Positions 42,101 to 49,620 of a stretch of 64,000 nt of DNA are shown here, piece by piece; the first letter of the stretch is position 1, and every line of letters begins with the position of its first letter. Both the position numbers and the translations under genes were made by a program. This stretch comes from Streptomyces sp. NBC_00259 (GTDB taxonomy: Bacteria > Actinomycetota > Actinomycetes > Streptomycetales > Streptomycetaceae). The stretch covers positions 992,001 through 1,056,000 of the forward strand of contig NZ_CP108080.1 in NCBI RefSeq assembly GCF_036181745.1. The letters run 5' to 3'. The notes under the pieces were generated by a model. The model did no database searches, had not been told where the DNA came from, and saw only the letters and a list, made by a program, of their open reading frames with translations.

Positions 42101-42562
42101 GCAGAACTGGTCGCGGCTCATGCCGAGGAGCTGGGTGATCTCCTCGCCGATCTCCTGGTGGGAGCGGCTCAGGGCCTTCCACTCGCCGGTCCGGGGGTCG
42201 TACTCACGGAGCCAGCTCTGCGCCTTCTCCGTGGTGAAGCCGGTGCCCTTCTTCTTCGGGCGCGGCTGCGCGGGACGCCTGGTGATCTCCAACCGGCGTC
42301 CGCCCACGGTCAGTTCGAGACACACCTCGGTGTACGTCCCGGCCGGGGCGTGGTCGCTGCGCAGTGAGGTGCCCGGGCTCTGCCGCTCGCCGGGAACCGC
42401 CCCGTACAGCGCGTAGCAGACCGCGTCGAGGACGGATGTCTTGCCCGCCCCGGTCGGCCCGTGCAACAGGTACAGCCCGGCGGCGGACAGCGCGTCGAAG
42501 TCGATGCGCTGGCGTCCGCCGAAGGGCCCGAAGGCGGCGATCTCCAGTCGGTGCAGCCTCAC
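39158..42562 (-). CDS. sbcC: SbcC/Rad50-type SMC-like nuclease ATPase subunit
   Basis: 1134 aa. N-terminal half-ATPase with Walker A LLHGPTGAGKTSVLDAVCYALYG (residues about 30-50) and Q-loop region VVLLPQGDFARFLRAD. Long coiled coils meet at a zinc hook PGEPCAVCGSADHP near residue 518. The C-terminal half has signature TLSGGETFFASLALALGLAD and Walker B LDTLFIDEGFGSLDDQTL. With SbcD it cuts hairpins and blocked DNA ends. An Ala/Gly/Pro-rich, low-complexity stretch of some 135 residues (about 577-714) interrupts the coil after the hook. GTG start overlaps the sbcD stop by 4 bp. Confidence 0.94.
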   Translation of the reverse strand: MRLHRLEIAAFGPFGGRQRIDFDALSAAGLYLLHGPTGAGKTSVLDAVCYALYGAVPGERQSPGTSLRSDHAPAGTYTEVCLELTVGGRRLEITRRPAQPRPKKKGTGFTTEKAQSWLREYDPRTGEWKALSRSHQEIGEEITQLLGMSRDQFCQVVLLPQGDFARFLRADAEARGKLLGRLFDTRRFALVEERLAELRRAAEQQVREGDEALLAIAHRTGQAAGATAGDWPAPGHRPGEPGLADAVLQWGAVARAGARESLDIADCALSAAKSRQAAARHALDAERELAGLQQRHADALRRSGELEARRPERDRARDLLDKARKAELVGPSLRLREDADREHRVASAAWQRAKGLLPPSLADAGADQLSALERDLRQELGGLDAAHRAERRGAELARERSDLDRQARHDDDLLQDAEGWLTDWETVRRGLKDRIEAAQDAATRAEHLSGRLGPARRRVSAARERDRLDALAGAAEDDLRGARDRAHAAHETWLDLKERRLRGIAAELATGLTPGEPCAVCGSADHPAPAEAGDAHVDRASEDAAYETYTRADTARADAERQLAVVREAFTAARNTARESDPAQHPAGHPAEGSGETGAGTVDAAAHATIGGRAAARATGGAADGHEAVPDPAGRRPDQAPGLGAQARTTDAGAAAPAATAGPTGGAGSRADGVPGQRVASDGPAEPPTATANATAPTGSGGPDRAPDGQDPAVEDLEAVVARLEREYRDAHALAAGTHDAREALVRAEREHEERLAARQEAQRRGVARTSRREALEREQAVLDAEVARVVGDAGSVAERAALLERRIGLLAEAADAVRAADVTAQRLKEADDRLSDAAFRAGYDTPAAAGAALLGEAEQRDLQRRIDAWQAEAAAVADRLAEPETVAAGARPAADPHSAQHAHDVAESALRDAVSALDAARERCAELARLSRLAEGEVRRLGPLRDEYDRVARLAGLAAGTSADNERKMRLESYVLAARLEQVAAAATVRLRRMSSGRYTLVHSDTRTGGKRSGLGLHVVDAWTGSERDTATLSGGETFFASLALALGLADVVTDEAGGVRLDTLFIDEGFGSLDDQTLDEVLDVLDSLRERDRSVGIVSHVGDLRRRIPAQLEVVKERNGSAVRLRAAALSG

Positions 42563-43725
42563 CCGGCGACCTCGCGGACGGCATTGCCCACGCGTACGTC
42601 GTCGAACACGCTGCGCAGCACGGCCCGTTCGCGCTCGTCGGGGCCGGTCCCCCCGCGTACGTGGGTCACGAAGTCCTCCGCGATCTGGTGGTCGTCGCGG
42701 TCGCGCAGCCGCTCCGCGTACGAGGAGAGGGGGTCCTCGTCGGTCCGCTCGGGCGCGAAGACCAGGTTCAGGATGTGCGGGAAGCGCTCGGCGAGCCGGG
42801 CCATGGGTTCGGCGGGCCGGGCCGGGTCGGTGAGGGTCGCCTCGACCCAGGACTGCTCGTGGCGCGCCAGCGAGGGGTCCGCGAGGAGGTCTTCGAGCCT
42901 GCCCTGGATACGGGCCAGCGGGCGCGGCACCGGGCAGTCCAGCCGTTCCGCCGCGATCTCGCCGGCCGGCCCGAGTTCGACGAGCCACATGGTCTTGCGG
43001 TGCCGGGTCTCGGAGAACGAGTACGCGAGGGGGGAACCCGAGTAGCGCACGCGGTCGTTGATGGTCTGACAGCCGTGCAGATGTCCCAGGGCCGTGTAGT
43101 CGACTCCGTCGAAGACCCCGGCGGGGACGGCGGCGACACCGCCGACGGTGATGTCCCGTTCGCTGTCGCTCGGCTGCCCTCCCGCCACGAAGGCGTGCGC
43201 GAGGACGACGGACCGGGTGCCCGGCGCGCGCTGTGCGAGGTCCGCCCGTACGCGCTCCATCGCCGCGCCCAGTACGGCCTCGTGGCCGGCCGTCCTGGTC
43301 CGGAACTCGTCCCGTACCAGGGCGGGTTCCAGATACGGCAGTCCGTAGAGGGCGATGTCGCCGTGCTCGTCGGTGAGCACCACCGGACCGGCGCACCCGG
43401 CCGGGTCGGTACGCAGATGGATTCCGGCGAGCTCGATGAGACCGGAGGCGACGCCGAGGCGACGGGCCGAGTCGTGGTTTCCGGAGATCATCACGGTCGG
43501 CACACCCGCGGCGGCGAGCCGGTGCAGCACTTGGTCGAACAGCTCCACGGCGGCCAGCGGCGGTACGGCCCTGTCGTAGACGTCTCCGGCCACCAGCACC
43601 GCGTCCACGTCGTGCTCGCGTGCGGTGGTCACCAGGTGGTCGAGGAAGGCCGCCTGGGCGTCGAGCAGGCTCACGCGGTGGAACGACCGCCCGAGATGCC
43701 AGTCCGACGTGTGCAGAAATCTCAA
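42559..43725 (-). CDS. sbcD: SbcD/Mre11-type DNA exonuclease subunit
   Basis: 388 aa. Metallophosphatase motifs: FLHTSDWHLGRSF (I), VLVAGDVYDRAVPP (II), VMISGNHDSARRL (III), SVVLAHAFVAGG (IV) and ALGHLHGCQ (V), all with the metal ligands of Mre11. The C-terminal domain includes VRYSGSPLAYSFSE. It starts at TTG 43725 (MRFLHTSDW) with GGAG 8 nt upstream; the frame extends to 43806 but without homology. It forms a complex with SbcC, encoded next with a 4-bp overlap. Confidence 0.93.
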   Translation of the reverse strand: MRFLHTSDWHLGRSFHRVSLLDAQAAFLDHLVTTAREHDVDAVLVAGDVYDRAVPPLAAVELFDQVLHRLAAAGVPTVMISGNHDSARRLGVASGLIELAGIHLRTDPAGCAGPVVLTDEHGDIALYGLPYLEPALVRDEFRTRTAGHEAVLGAAMERVRADLAQRAPGTRSVVLAHAFVAGGQPSDSERDITVGGVAAVPAGVFDGVDYTALGHLHGCQTINDRVRYSGSPLAYSFSETRHRKTMWLVELGPAGEIAAERLDCPVPRPLARIQGRLEDLLADPSLARHEQSWVEATLTDPARPAEPMARLAERFPHILNLVFAPERTDEDPLSSYAERLRDRDDHQIAEDFVTHVRGGTGPDERERAVLRSVFDDVRVGNAVREVAG

Positions 43726-43799
43726 GAAACGGCTCCGACCTGCGCTCTTCCCCTCCCCGGCCCGGGAGCCGGCGCCGGCGGGCAGGAGATCCCCGCCGC

Positions 43800-43834
43800 C
43801 GGGCACCCACCACGTTAGCGCCGGTGGGTGCCCG
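43800..43834 (-). terminator. Terminator downstream of the Cys-rich hypothetical gene
   Basis: CGGGCACCCACC and GGTGGGTGCCCG are a perfect 12-bp stem with an 11-nt loop, between the stop at 43919 and the sbcD start, so it isolates sbcD from the upstream gene. Confidence 0.75.
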
Positions 43835-43918
43835 CTCCGTCACGGACCTCGGTTTTTCACCGGTGTCCGGGACGAGCGGGGCTAAGGAGGGGTGGTCGCA
43901 GAGGAGCCCTCGCGTGCG

Positions 43919-44347
43919 TTACAGCTTGCCGCCGATGTCGCAGGCCTGGCACGGCGGCCTGCCGCAGGTGCACTGCATGATCGCGTCGAGGACGTTGCGA
44001 TCGTGGTAGAGGCACTCGTCCTTGCAGGTGTGCCGGGGGATGAAGCCCGCCTGGATCTCGCCGGGCCACGGTTCGTGGCCGTCCCGGCAGCGGGCGAAGC
44101 GCTCCGGGTCGGTCGCGTGAAGGTCGTGCATGGCCGTGCGCGCCTCGTCCTCCAGCTCCCGCACGCGTGTCACGAGGGACCTGAGCTCGGTGGCGATGCT
44201 GGAGTACCGGTCGGTACCGGTGCGTACGTGCGCGGCCCGCAGGGCCATCGCTGCGTTGCCCAAGAACCTGCCGGCATCCTGGAGGTCGGTCACGTGATGC
44301 ATCTGAATGCCGGTCACGCCCCGGACCCATACGGCGTCCATGCTCAC
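43919..44347 (-). CDS. Hypothetical protein with Cys-rich C-terminus
   Basis: 142 aa, not recognised. Residues about 1-85 are helical (DLQDAGRFLGNAAMALRAA, SIATELRSLVTRVRELEDEARTAMHDL). The last 40 residues hold seven Cys and one His in a pattern HTCKDECLYHDRNVLDAIMQCTCGRPPCQACDIGG, which could bind zinc or an Fe-S cluster. The start is GTG 44347 or ATG 44341 after GGAGAGGTGG. The sequence upstream (44430-44460) is unusually AT-rich for this window, likely a promoter. Ends in TAA, rare here. Monocistronic, with its own terminator. Confidence 0.65.
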   Translation of the reverse strand: MSMDAVWVRGVTGIQMHHVTDLQDAGRFLGNAAMALRAAHVRTGTDRYSSIATELRSLVTRVRELEDEARTAMHDLHATDPERFARCRDGHEPWPGEIQAGFIPRHTCKDECLYHDRNVLDAIMQCTCGRPPCQACDIGGKL

Positions 44348-44559
44348 TGATCCACCTCTCCGGCGTACATCCTGGTTCTTCGCGAAGTGCCATGCCCTTC
44401 GGTATGCGTGGCACCTTTGCCCCCGCATTCGCGAAATAAAGGTAAATATGCACGCTAGAGCGAGCGGTTCCCCCAGTCCAGCGAGATCCGAGTGAACCGC
44501 CTCACAGCAGGACGGTGACCTGCCAGGACGTCGTCACCCTCGCGCCGTACGGGATGGCG

Positions 44560-45723
44560 TCATCCGGCCACCGTGTAGGAGCGGGCTCCCGTCCCGGCCA
44601 GTCCGCCGCCGTCGACGATCAGGTACTCCGAGCGGATGGGGCGCCCGTCGAACCAGCACTCCAGGATCTCCCGGACGCCCGCCGAGTAGCGGGCCTGCGC
44701 GGAGAGGGTCGAGCCCGACACATGGGGGGTCATCGCCTCGTGCGGCATGGTGCGCCAGGGGTGGTCGGGCGGTGGCGGCTGCGGATACCACACGTCACCG
44801 GCGTACCCGGCCAACTGGCCGCTGTTCAGGGCCCGTACGACGGCGTCCCGGTCGACGATCAGCGCGCGCGCCGTGTTGACGATGTAGGCGCCGCGCTTCA
44901 TCGCTCCGAGGAGTTCGTCGTCGAAGAGGTTCTGCGTCTGGGGGTGGAGAGGGGTGTGGATCGACAGCACGTCGACCACGGAGGCCAGCGAGCGGACGTC
45001 GGGATGCCAGGTCAGCCCCAGCTCCTCCTCGACATCGCTGGGCAGTCGGTGCACGTCGCAGTAGTGCAGGGTGACGGCGAACGGCTTGAGCCGGCGCAGC
45101 ACCGCCTGGCCGATCCGGCCCGAGCCGAGGACTCCCACCTGCATGCCCTCGAGGTCGTAGGCGCGCGAGACGCTGTCGGCGATGTTCCAGCCCTGCTTCG
45201 TGGTCACCCAGTCGTGGGCGGGCACGAAGTCGTGCACCAGGGTGAGGATCTGCATGACGGCGTGCTCGGACACGCTGATGCTGTTGCTGAACGTCACTTC
45301 GGCCACGGTCATGCCGTGCGCGATGGCGCTGGGCAGGTCCACATGGTCGGACCCGATGCCCGCGGTGACCGCCATCTTGAGCCGGGGGGCCCGGCCGATC
45401 CGTTCGGCGGTCAGGTAGGCCGGCCAGAAGGGCTGCGAGATCACCACGTCGGTGTCGGGGAGTTCGCGCTCCAGGACGGAGTCCGGCCCTTCCTTGTCGG
45501 AGGTGACGACATAGGTGTGGCCGCGGTCCTCCAGGAAGCGGCGCAGCCCCAGCTCTCCCGAGACGCAGCCGAGCAGCTCGCCCGGGGTGAAATCGATGGC
45601 TTCCGGGGTGGGCGTGGTCTGTCCGCCCGGATAGCCGGTGATGGTGGGAATCTCGTCGCGGGCGTAGGCGGGAGGATATCCGCCCACCGGATCGGGATAG
45701 AGCACCGAAAGGATCTTCGCCAT
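44560..45723 (-). CDS. NAD-dependent formate dehydrogenase
   Basis: 387 aa, matching the D-2-hydroxyacid dehydrogenase-type formate dehydrogenases such as that of Pseudomonas sp. 101. NAD site GVLGSGRIGQAVL, formate-binding Ile/Asn in TAGIGSDHVDL, catalytic Arg in NTARALIVDRDAV and catalytic His in HEAMTPHVSGSTLSAQARY. N-terminus MAKILSVLYPDPVGGYPPAYARDEIP is the family's own. It oxidises formate to CO2 with NADH gain. It is divergent from a formamidase operon that would supply formate. ATG 45723 is chosen; the frame is open further but lacks homology. Confidence 0.93.
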   Translation of the reverse strand: MAKILSVLYPDPVGGYPPAYARDEIPTITGYPGGQTTPTPEAIDFTPGELLGCVSGELGLRRFLEDRGHTYVVTSDKEGPDSVLERELPDTDVVISQPFWPAYLTAERIGRAPRLKMAVTAGIGSDHVDLPSAIAHGMTVAEVTFSNSISVSEHAVMQILTLVHDFVPAHDWVTTKQGWNIADSVSRAYDLEGMQVGVLGSGRIGQAVLRRLKPFAVTLHYCDVHRLPSDVEEELGLTWHPDVRSLASVVDVLSIHTPLHPQTQNLFDDELLGAMKRGAYIVNTARALIVDRDAVVRALNSGQLAGYAGDVWYPQPPPPDHPWRTMPHEAMTPHVSGSTLSAQARYSAGVREILECWFDGRPIRSEYLIVDGGGLAGTGARSYTVAG

Positions 45724-45795
45724 GGCTGCCCTCCATCGATCGGGCCGCGGCTCCGGTGGCATCGGCGTCGGCTCCGGTGGAACCGTATTGATTCG

Positions 45796-45866
45796 AGCAT
45801 ACGTCGGAAGCCCGACGGTCAAGGAGGGGCCGCATCCGGGCACTTTGGCCCCGGTGGACCTTGACA
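45796..45866. promoter_or_regulatory. Shared divergent promoter of formate dehydrogenase and formamidase operons, with inverted repeat
   Basis: GTCAAGG (45818-45824) and CCTTGAC (45859-45865) form an inverted repeat with inner GGGGCC/GGCCCC. Each arm is also a -35: TTGACC on the minus strand (45822-45817), followed by TATGCT (45801-45796) at 15 bp, and TTGACA on the plus strand (45861-45866) with a weaker -10 near 45884. CGTCGG-AAGC-CCGACG (45802-45817) lies in the minus spacer. A single regulator could act on both. Confidence 0.5.
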
Positions 45867-45983
45867 AGTACGCCGCCAGGACGTCTCCTGAAAAATGAGC
45901 GAAAAGATGTGGCGCGCGCTCAACGGGGCGTGCCGCAGTCGCTGGGGGTCGATCAGCGTGCGCCCGCAATCCGGAGGCGGCTG

Positions 45984-46265
45984 ATGGCAACCTATGAATA
46001 TCTTTGCAGTCGTTGTGGTCCTTTCGATGTGCGGTTGGCGATCGGAACGGCACCCAGCGTTTACAGCTGCTCTGTTTGCGCAGGCTCCGCGAGACGCGTG
46101 TATTCCTCGCCCGGCCTGACGCGGACCTCGCCCGAGGCCGCCTCCCTTCATGTCCGGGAGGATCAGTCCCGCGAGGATCCGGACGTAGTCTCCGCGATAC
46201 CGCCACGCGCCACGAGGGCTCCCAGGCCCCCGCACCCGGCGCTCTCGCGTTTGCCGCGGCCCTGA
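45984..46265 (+). CDS. FmdB-family zinc ribbon protein
   Basis: 93 aa. MATYEYLCSRCGPFDVRLAIGT with two CxxC pairs (Cys8, Cys11 and Cys29, Cys32) is the FmdB putative regulatory domain first seen beside formamidase in Methylophilus. After residue 45 the protein is Pro/Arg/Ser-rich without structure. CCGGAGGCGG lies 4 nt before the ATG. It is the first gene of the operon with the amide channel and formamidase; a regulatory or metal-delivery role is presumed only from context. Confidence 0.85.
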   Translation: MATYEYLCSRCGPFDVRLAIGTAPSVYSCSVCAGSARRVYSSPGLTRTSPEAASLHVREDQSREDPDVVSAIPPRATRAPRPPHPALSRLPRP

Positions 46266-46449
46266 AGGCGGTGGTCGCCGAATCTGAGGTCTCAAGCGGG
46301 TTCCGGCGCCGGACCGACCGGTGCCGCTACCCGGGCCAGTACGCGGAACGACGCGGGCCGAAAGGCGCCGACCGGCACACCGGACAGCACATCGGCGAAC
46401 CGCTTCCCGCGGAATTCCGCTCCCCACGCGGACTTAGGAGGTGCGTCCC

Positions 46450-47085
46450 GTGGGCAACGTGGGACTGCTCTTCGTCGGTGCGGTGCTCTTCATCAACGGG
46501 TTGCTGCTTCTGGGGAAGGTCGACGCCCGGGCGGCAGCGGTGTTCAACCTCTTTGTCGGAGCGCTGCAGGTACTGACGCCCACCTATCTCATCTTCACCG
46601 CGGGCGGTGACCCCGACAAGATTCTGGCGGCTTCCGGCATCTATCTGTTCGGTTTCACCTACCTGTACGTAGGGATAAACCTGCTGGGCAACATAGACTC
46701 CACCGGCGTCGGCTATTACTCGCTGTTCGTGTCGATTACCGCCCTGGGATATTCGTTCGCGAATTTCCATCTGCTCAAGGATTACCCGTTCGGAGTCATC
46801 TGGCTCTACTGGGCATTCCTGTGGTTCCTGTTCTTCCTGCTACTCGGCCTCAAGATGCGGAGCCTCACCACATATGTCGGCTGGGTGACGGCGATCCAGG
46901 GCTGGGTCACCGGCGTGATTCCCGCGGCGCTGCTGCTGTCGGGCTACTGGAAGCACACCACGGAGATCGCCATCGCACTCGGGATCTTCGCCGTGGTGTT
47001 CGTGGTGCTGTGGCCGCTCACCCGGAAATCCAGGCAGCCGACGAGCGAACCCGCGGCGGCCGGAAGCGCCGGCACATCATCCTGA
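46450..47085 (+). CDS. AmiS/UreI family amide/urea channel
   Basis: 211 aa with six hydrophobic segments. Family marks: NVGLLFVGAVLFINGLLLLG (segment 1), VFNLFVGALQVLTPTYLIF, ASGIYLFGFTYLYVGINLLGN and YPFGVIWLYWAFLWFLFFLL, followed by a segment containing GWVTAIQGWVTGVIPAALLL. These channels pass urea or short amides. GTG 46450 is chosen because TAGGAGGTG lies 9 nt upstream; GTG 46441 falls inside that site. Placed before formamidase, it should admit formamide. Confidence 0.92.
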   Translation: MGNVGLLFVGAVLFINGLLLLGKVDARAAAVFNLFVGALQVLTPTYLIFTAGGDPDKILAASGIYLFGFTYLYVGINLLGNIDSTGVGYYSLFVSITALGYSFANFHLLKDYPFGVIWLYWAFLWFLFFLLLGLKMRSLTTYVGWVTAIQGWVTGVIPAALLLSGYWKHTTEIAIALGIFAVVFVVLWPLTRKSRQPTSEPAAAGSAGTSS

Positions 47086-47110
47086 TCCGAATCAGAACTG
47101 AGAGGCTGTC

Positions 47111-48361
47111 ATGCCCGACATCGTCTTCCATGTGGACCACAGCAAGTCCATGCGGGACCAGGACGTTCCCGGACACAACCGGTGGCACCCGGACATCCCC
47201 ACTGTCACCATGGTGAAGCCCGGAGCCGAGTTCCGTATGGAATGCCGCGACTGGACCGACTGCCAGGTCGGCAACAACGACTCCGCCAACGACGTACGCG
47301 ACATCGACCTGACCATCCCGCACATGCTCAGCGGCCCCGTCGGCGTGGAGGGCGCCGAACCCGGCGACCTGCTCGTCGTCGACATACTCGACCTGGGTCC
47401 CGTTCCCCAGCAGAGCGGGGACGCGGCGGGCCAGGGCTGGGGCTACACCGGCATCTTCGCCAAGGCCAACGGCGGCGGCTTCCTGACGGACTACTTCCCG
47501 GACGCCTACAAGGCGATATGGGACTTCCACGGCCAGCAGGCGGTCTCCCGCCACCTCCCCGGGATCCGCTTCACGGGGATCACGCACCCCGGACTCTTCG
47601 GGACCGCACCGTCCGCCGAGCTGCTCGCCCGGTGGAACACCCGGGAGAAGGCACTGATCGACACCGACCCGAACCGGGTCCCCCCGCTGGCCGTACCACC
47701 GGACGGCACCAACGCGCTCGCCGGCACGGCAACCGGCGACCTCGCACGGCGCATAGGCGAGGAAGGCGCACGCACCGTGCCCGCCCGCGAGAACGGAGGC
47801 AACCACGACATCAAGAACTTCACACGGGGATCGCGGGTCTTCTACCCCGTGCACGTCAAGGACGCCAAGCTCTCGGGCGGCGACCTGCACTTCAGCCAGG
47901 GCGACGGAGAGATCACCTTCTGCGGTGCCATCGAGATGGGCGGCTTCATCGACTTCCACGTCGAACTGATCAAGGGCGGCATGGAGACGTACGGCATCTC
48001 CACCAACCCCGTGTTCATGCCGGGCAACGTCGAGCCGCGGTACACGGAGTTCCTCACCTTCATCGGAATCTCCGTCGACCACGACACGGACACGAACTAC
48101 TACCTGGACGCGACCCTCGCCTACCGTCGCGCCTGCCTCAACGCCGTCGAGTACTTCAAGAAGTTCGGCTACAGCGGTGAACAGGCCTACCTGCTGCTCG
48201 GCTCCTCCCCCATCGAAGGACGTATCAGCGGCATCGTCGACATCCCCAACGCCTGCTGCTCGCTGTACGTGCCCACGGCCATGTTCGACTTCGACGTGCG
48301 TCCCTCCCCGGCCGGCCCGACGAGGGCGGACCGCGGCCAGGCGGCGCTCACCAGCATCTGA
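47111..48361 (+). CDS. fmdA: Formamidase
   Basis: 416 aa of the acetamidase/formamidase family, near full length for FmdA of Methylophilus. It opens MPDIVFHVDHSKSMRDQDVPGHNRWHPDIP; other marks are NNDSANDVRDIDLTIPHMLSGPVGVEGAEPGDLLVVDI, FTGITHPGLFGTAPS, ENGGNHDIKNFTRGS and GEITFCGAIEMGGFID. It hydrolyses formamide to formate and ammonia. It lies 25 bp after the channel gene. The ATG lies 8 nt after GAGAGG. The formate made can be oxidised by the divergent formate dehydrogenase. Confidence 0.95.
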   Translation: MPDIVFHVDHSKSMRDQDVPGHNRWHPDIPTVTMVKPGAEFRMECRDWTDCQVGNNDSANDVRDIDLTIPHMLSGPVGVEGAEPGDLLVVDILDLGPVPQQSGDAAGQGWGYTGIFAKANGGGFLTDYFPDAYKAIWDFHGQQAVSRHLPGIRFTGITHPGLFGTAPSAELLARWNTREKALIDTDPNRVPPLAVPPDGTNALAGTATGDLARRIGEEGARTVPARENGGNHDIKNFTRGSRVFYPVHVKDAKLSGGDLHFSQGDGEITFCGAIEMGGFIDFHVELIKGGMETYGISTNPVFMPGNVEPRYTEFLTFIGISVDHDTDTNYYLDATLAYRRACLNAVEYFKKFGYSGEQAYLLLGSSPIEGRISGIVDIPNACCSLYVPTAMFDFDVRPSPAGPTRADRGQAALTSI

Positions 48362-48411
48362 ACGCACACCAACGGCCCCGGGCGGGCACCTGGCAGCCAC
48401 GGTCCGAGGGT

Positions 48412-48454
48412 GCGGTACGGCTCCGCGGTCTCCCCGCCCGCGGGGCCGTACCGC
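48412..48454. terminator. Bidirectional terminator between formamidase and YigZ genes
   Basis: GCGGTACGGC and GCCGTACCGC (perfect 10 bp) enclose CCGCGG and CCGCGG (6 bp), a two-step stem between convergent stops. Confidence 0.72.
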
Positions 48455-48504
48455 GTCGCGCGGACCCCCACGGACGCCGCCCGAACGCCCCAACCGGACG
48501 CCGC

Positions 48505-49131
48505 TCAGACGTCGCCGTACGCCTCCCCGCCCAGCTCCAGCTCCGCCGTCCCCGCGGTGGTGTCCGCGAGCCATGCCCGGAAGGCGCCGACATCGGCGTC
48601 AGGCAGCCCGACCTCGATCGTGACCGCCTCGGCGTAGCGCACGTCCCGCACCGCCCGCCCGGTCGCGCGCAGATCGTTCTCCAGCCGGCCCGCCCGCTGG
48701 TGGTCCACGGTCACCGTGGCCAGCCGGAAGCGCTGCCGCGTGACGGTGCCCAGAGCGTCGAGTGCCTCGCCGACCGCGCCGCCGTAGGCGCGGATGAGCC
48801 CGCCCGCGCCCAGCTTGACCCCGCCGTAGTAGCGCGTCACGACGGCCACGGCGTAGCGGATCTCACGGCGCATCAGCATCTGCAGCATCGGCACCCCCGC
48901 GGTGCCGCCGGGCTCGCCGTCGTCGCTCGCCTTCTGGACAGCGGCATCGGCGCCGATGACGTACGCGAAGCAGTTGTGGGTGGCGGTCGGGTGCTGTCTG
49001 CGGATGCGCGCGACGAAGTCCTGGGCCTCCTGCTCGGTCGCGGCGGGCGCGAGCGCGCAGATGAAGCGCGATCGGTTGATCTCGGTCTCGTGCACGCCCT
49101 CACGGGCCACCGTCCGGTACTGCTCCTGCAT
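48505..49131 (-). CDS. YigZ/IMPACT family protein
   Basis: 208 aa. The UPF0029/IMPACT domain (residues about 18-125) is clear: EINRSRFICALAPAATEQEAQDFVARIRRQHPTATHNCFAYVIG, SDDGEPGGTAGVPML and VVTRYYGGVKLGAGGLIRAYGGAV. A C-terminal DUF1949 domain follows. Bacterial relatives are thought to bind nucleic acid or ribosomes, but no firm role is known. It starts at ATG 49131. Confidence 0.92.
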   Translation of the reverse strand: MQEQYRTVAREGVHETEINRSRFICALAPAATEQEAQDFVARIRRQHPTATHNCFAYVIGADAAVQKASDDGEPGGTAGVPMLQMLMRREIRYAVAVVTRYYGGVKLGAGGLIRAYGGAVGEALDALGTVTRQRFRLATVTVDHQRAGRLENDLRATGRAVRDVRYAEAVTIEVGLPDADVGAFRAWLADTTAGTAELELGGEAYGDV

Positions 49132-49189
49132 CCGGCCAGCCTATGCCGCGGCCGGGAATGGTCCGCGCGGGCCATGGGTTGTGGCGGAT

Positions 49190-49597
49190 ATGTACGCAGA
49201 CGAAGAGACGATCCGGCGAATCCTCACCCGCAGCGGTGACACATGGGCCGTGGTGGGGCTGTCGAACAACGAGTCCCGTGCCGCCCATGGGGTCGCCCGG
49301 GTTCTCCAGGCCTACGGCAAGCGCATCGTGCCGGTGCACCCGAAGGCCGAGACGGTCCACGGTGAGAAGGGGTACGCCTCGCTGGCCGACGTTCCCTTCC
49401 ACGTCGACGTCGTCGATGTCTTCGTCAACAGCGAACTCGCGGGCGAGGTCGCCGACGAAGCCGTCGCCAAGGGCGCCAAGGCGGTCTGGTTCCAGCTCGG
49501 GGTGATCGACGAAGCGGCGTACGACCGCACGCGGGCGGCGGGGGTCGACATGGTGATGGACCGCTGTCCCGCGATCGAGTTCCCCACGCTGCGCTAG
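49190..49597 (+). CDS. CoA-binding domain protein (YccU-like)
   Basis: 135 aa. A Rossmann-like CoA_binding_2 domain: TWAVVGLSNNESRAAHGVARVLQAYGKRIVPVHPKAETVHGEKGYASLADVP, then VDVVDVFVNSELAGEVADEAVAKGAKAVWFQLGVID. C-terminal DMVMDRCPAIEFP is conserved, with a Cys that is often exposed. Related to the N-terminal domain of acyl-CoA synthetase ADP-forming subunits; small stand-alone versions have no fixed function. GTG 49181 is an alternative start. Divergent from YigZ by 58 bp. Confidence 0.9.
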   Translation: MYADEETIRRILTRSGDTWAVVGLSNNESRAAHGVARVLQAYGKRIVPVHPKAETVHGEKGYASLADVPFHVDVVDVFVNSELAGEVADEAVAKGAKAVWFQLGVIDEAAYDRTRAAGVDMVMDRCPAIEFPTLR

Positions 49598-49620
49598 CGA
49601 CCCGAGGCCTCCTGCTCAGT

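Noticed and set aside
47018..48574. A 518-residue minus frame opposite formamidase
   Set aside because: Gly/Val/Arg-rich shadow of fmdA.
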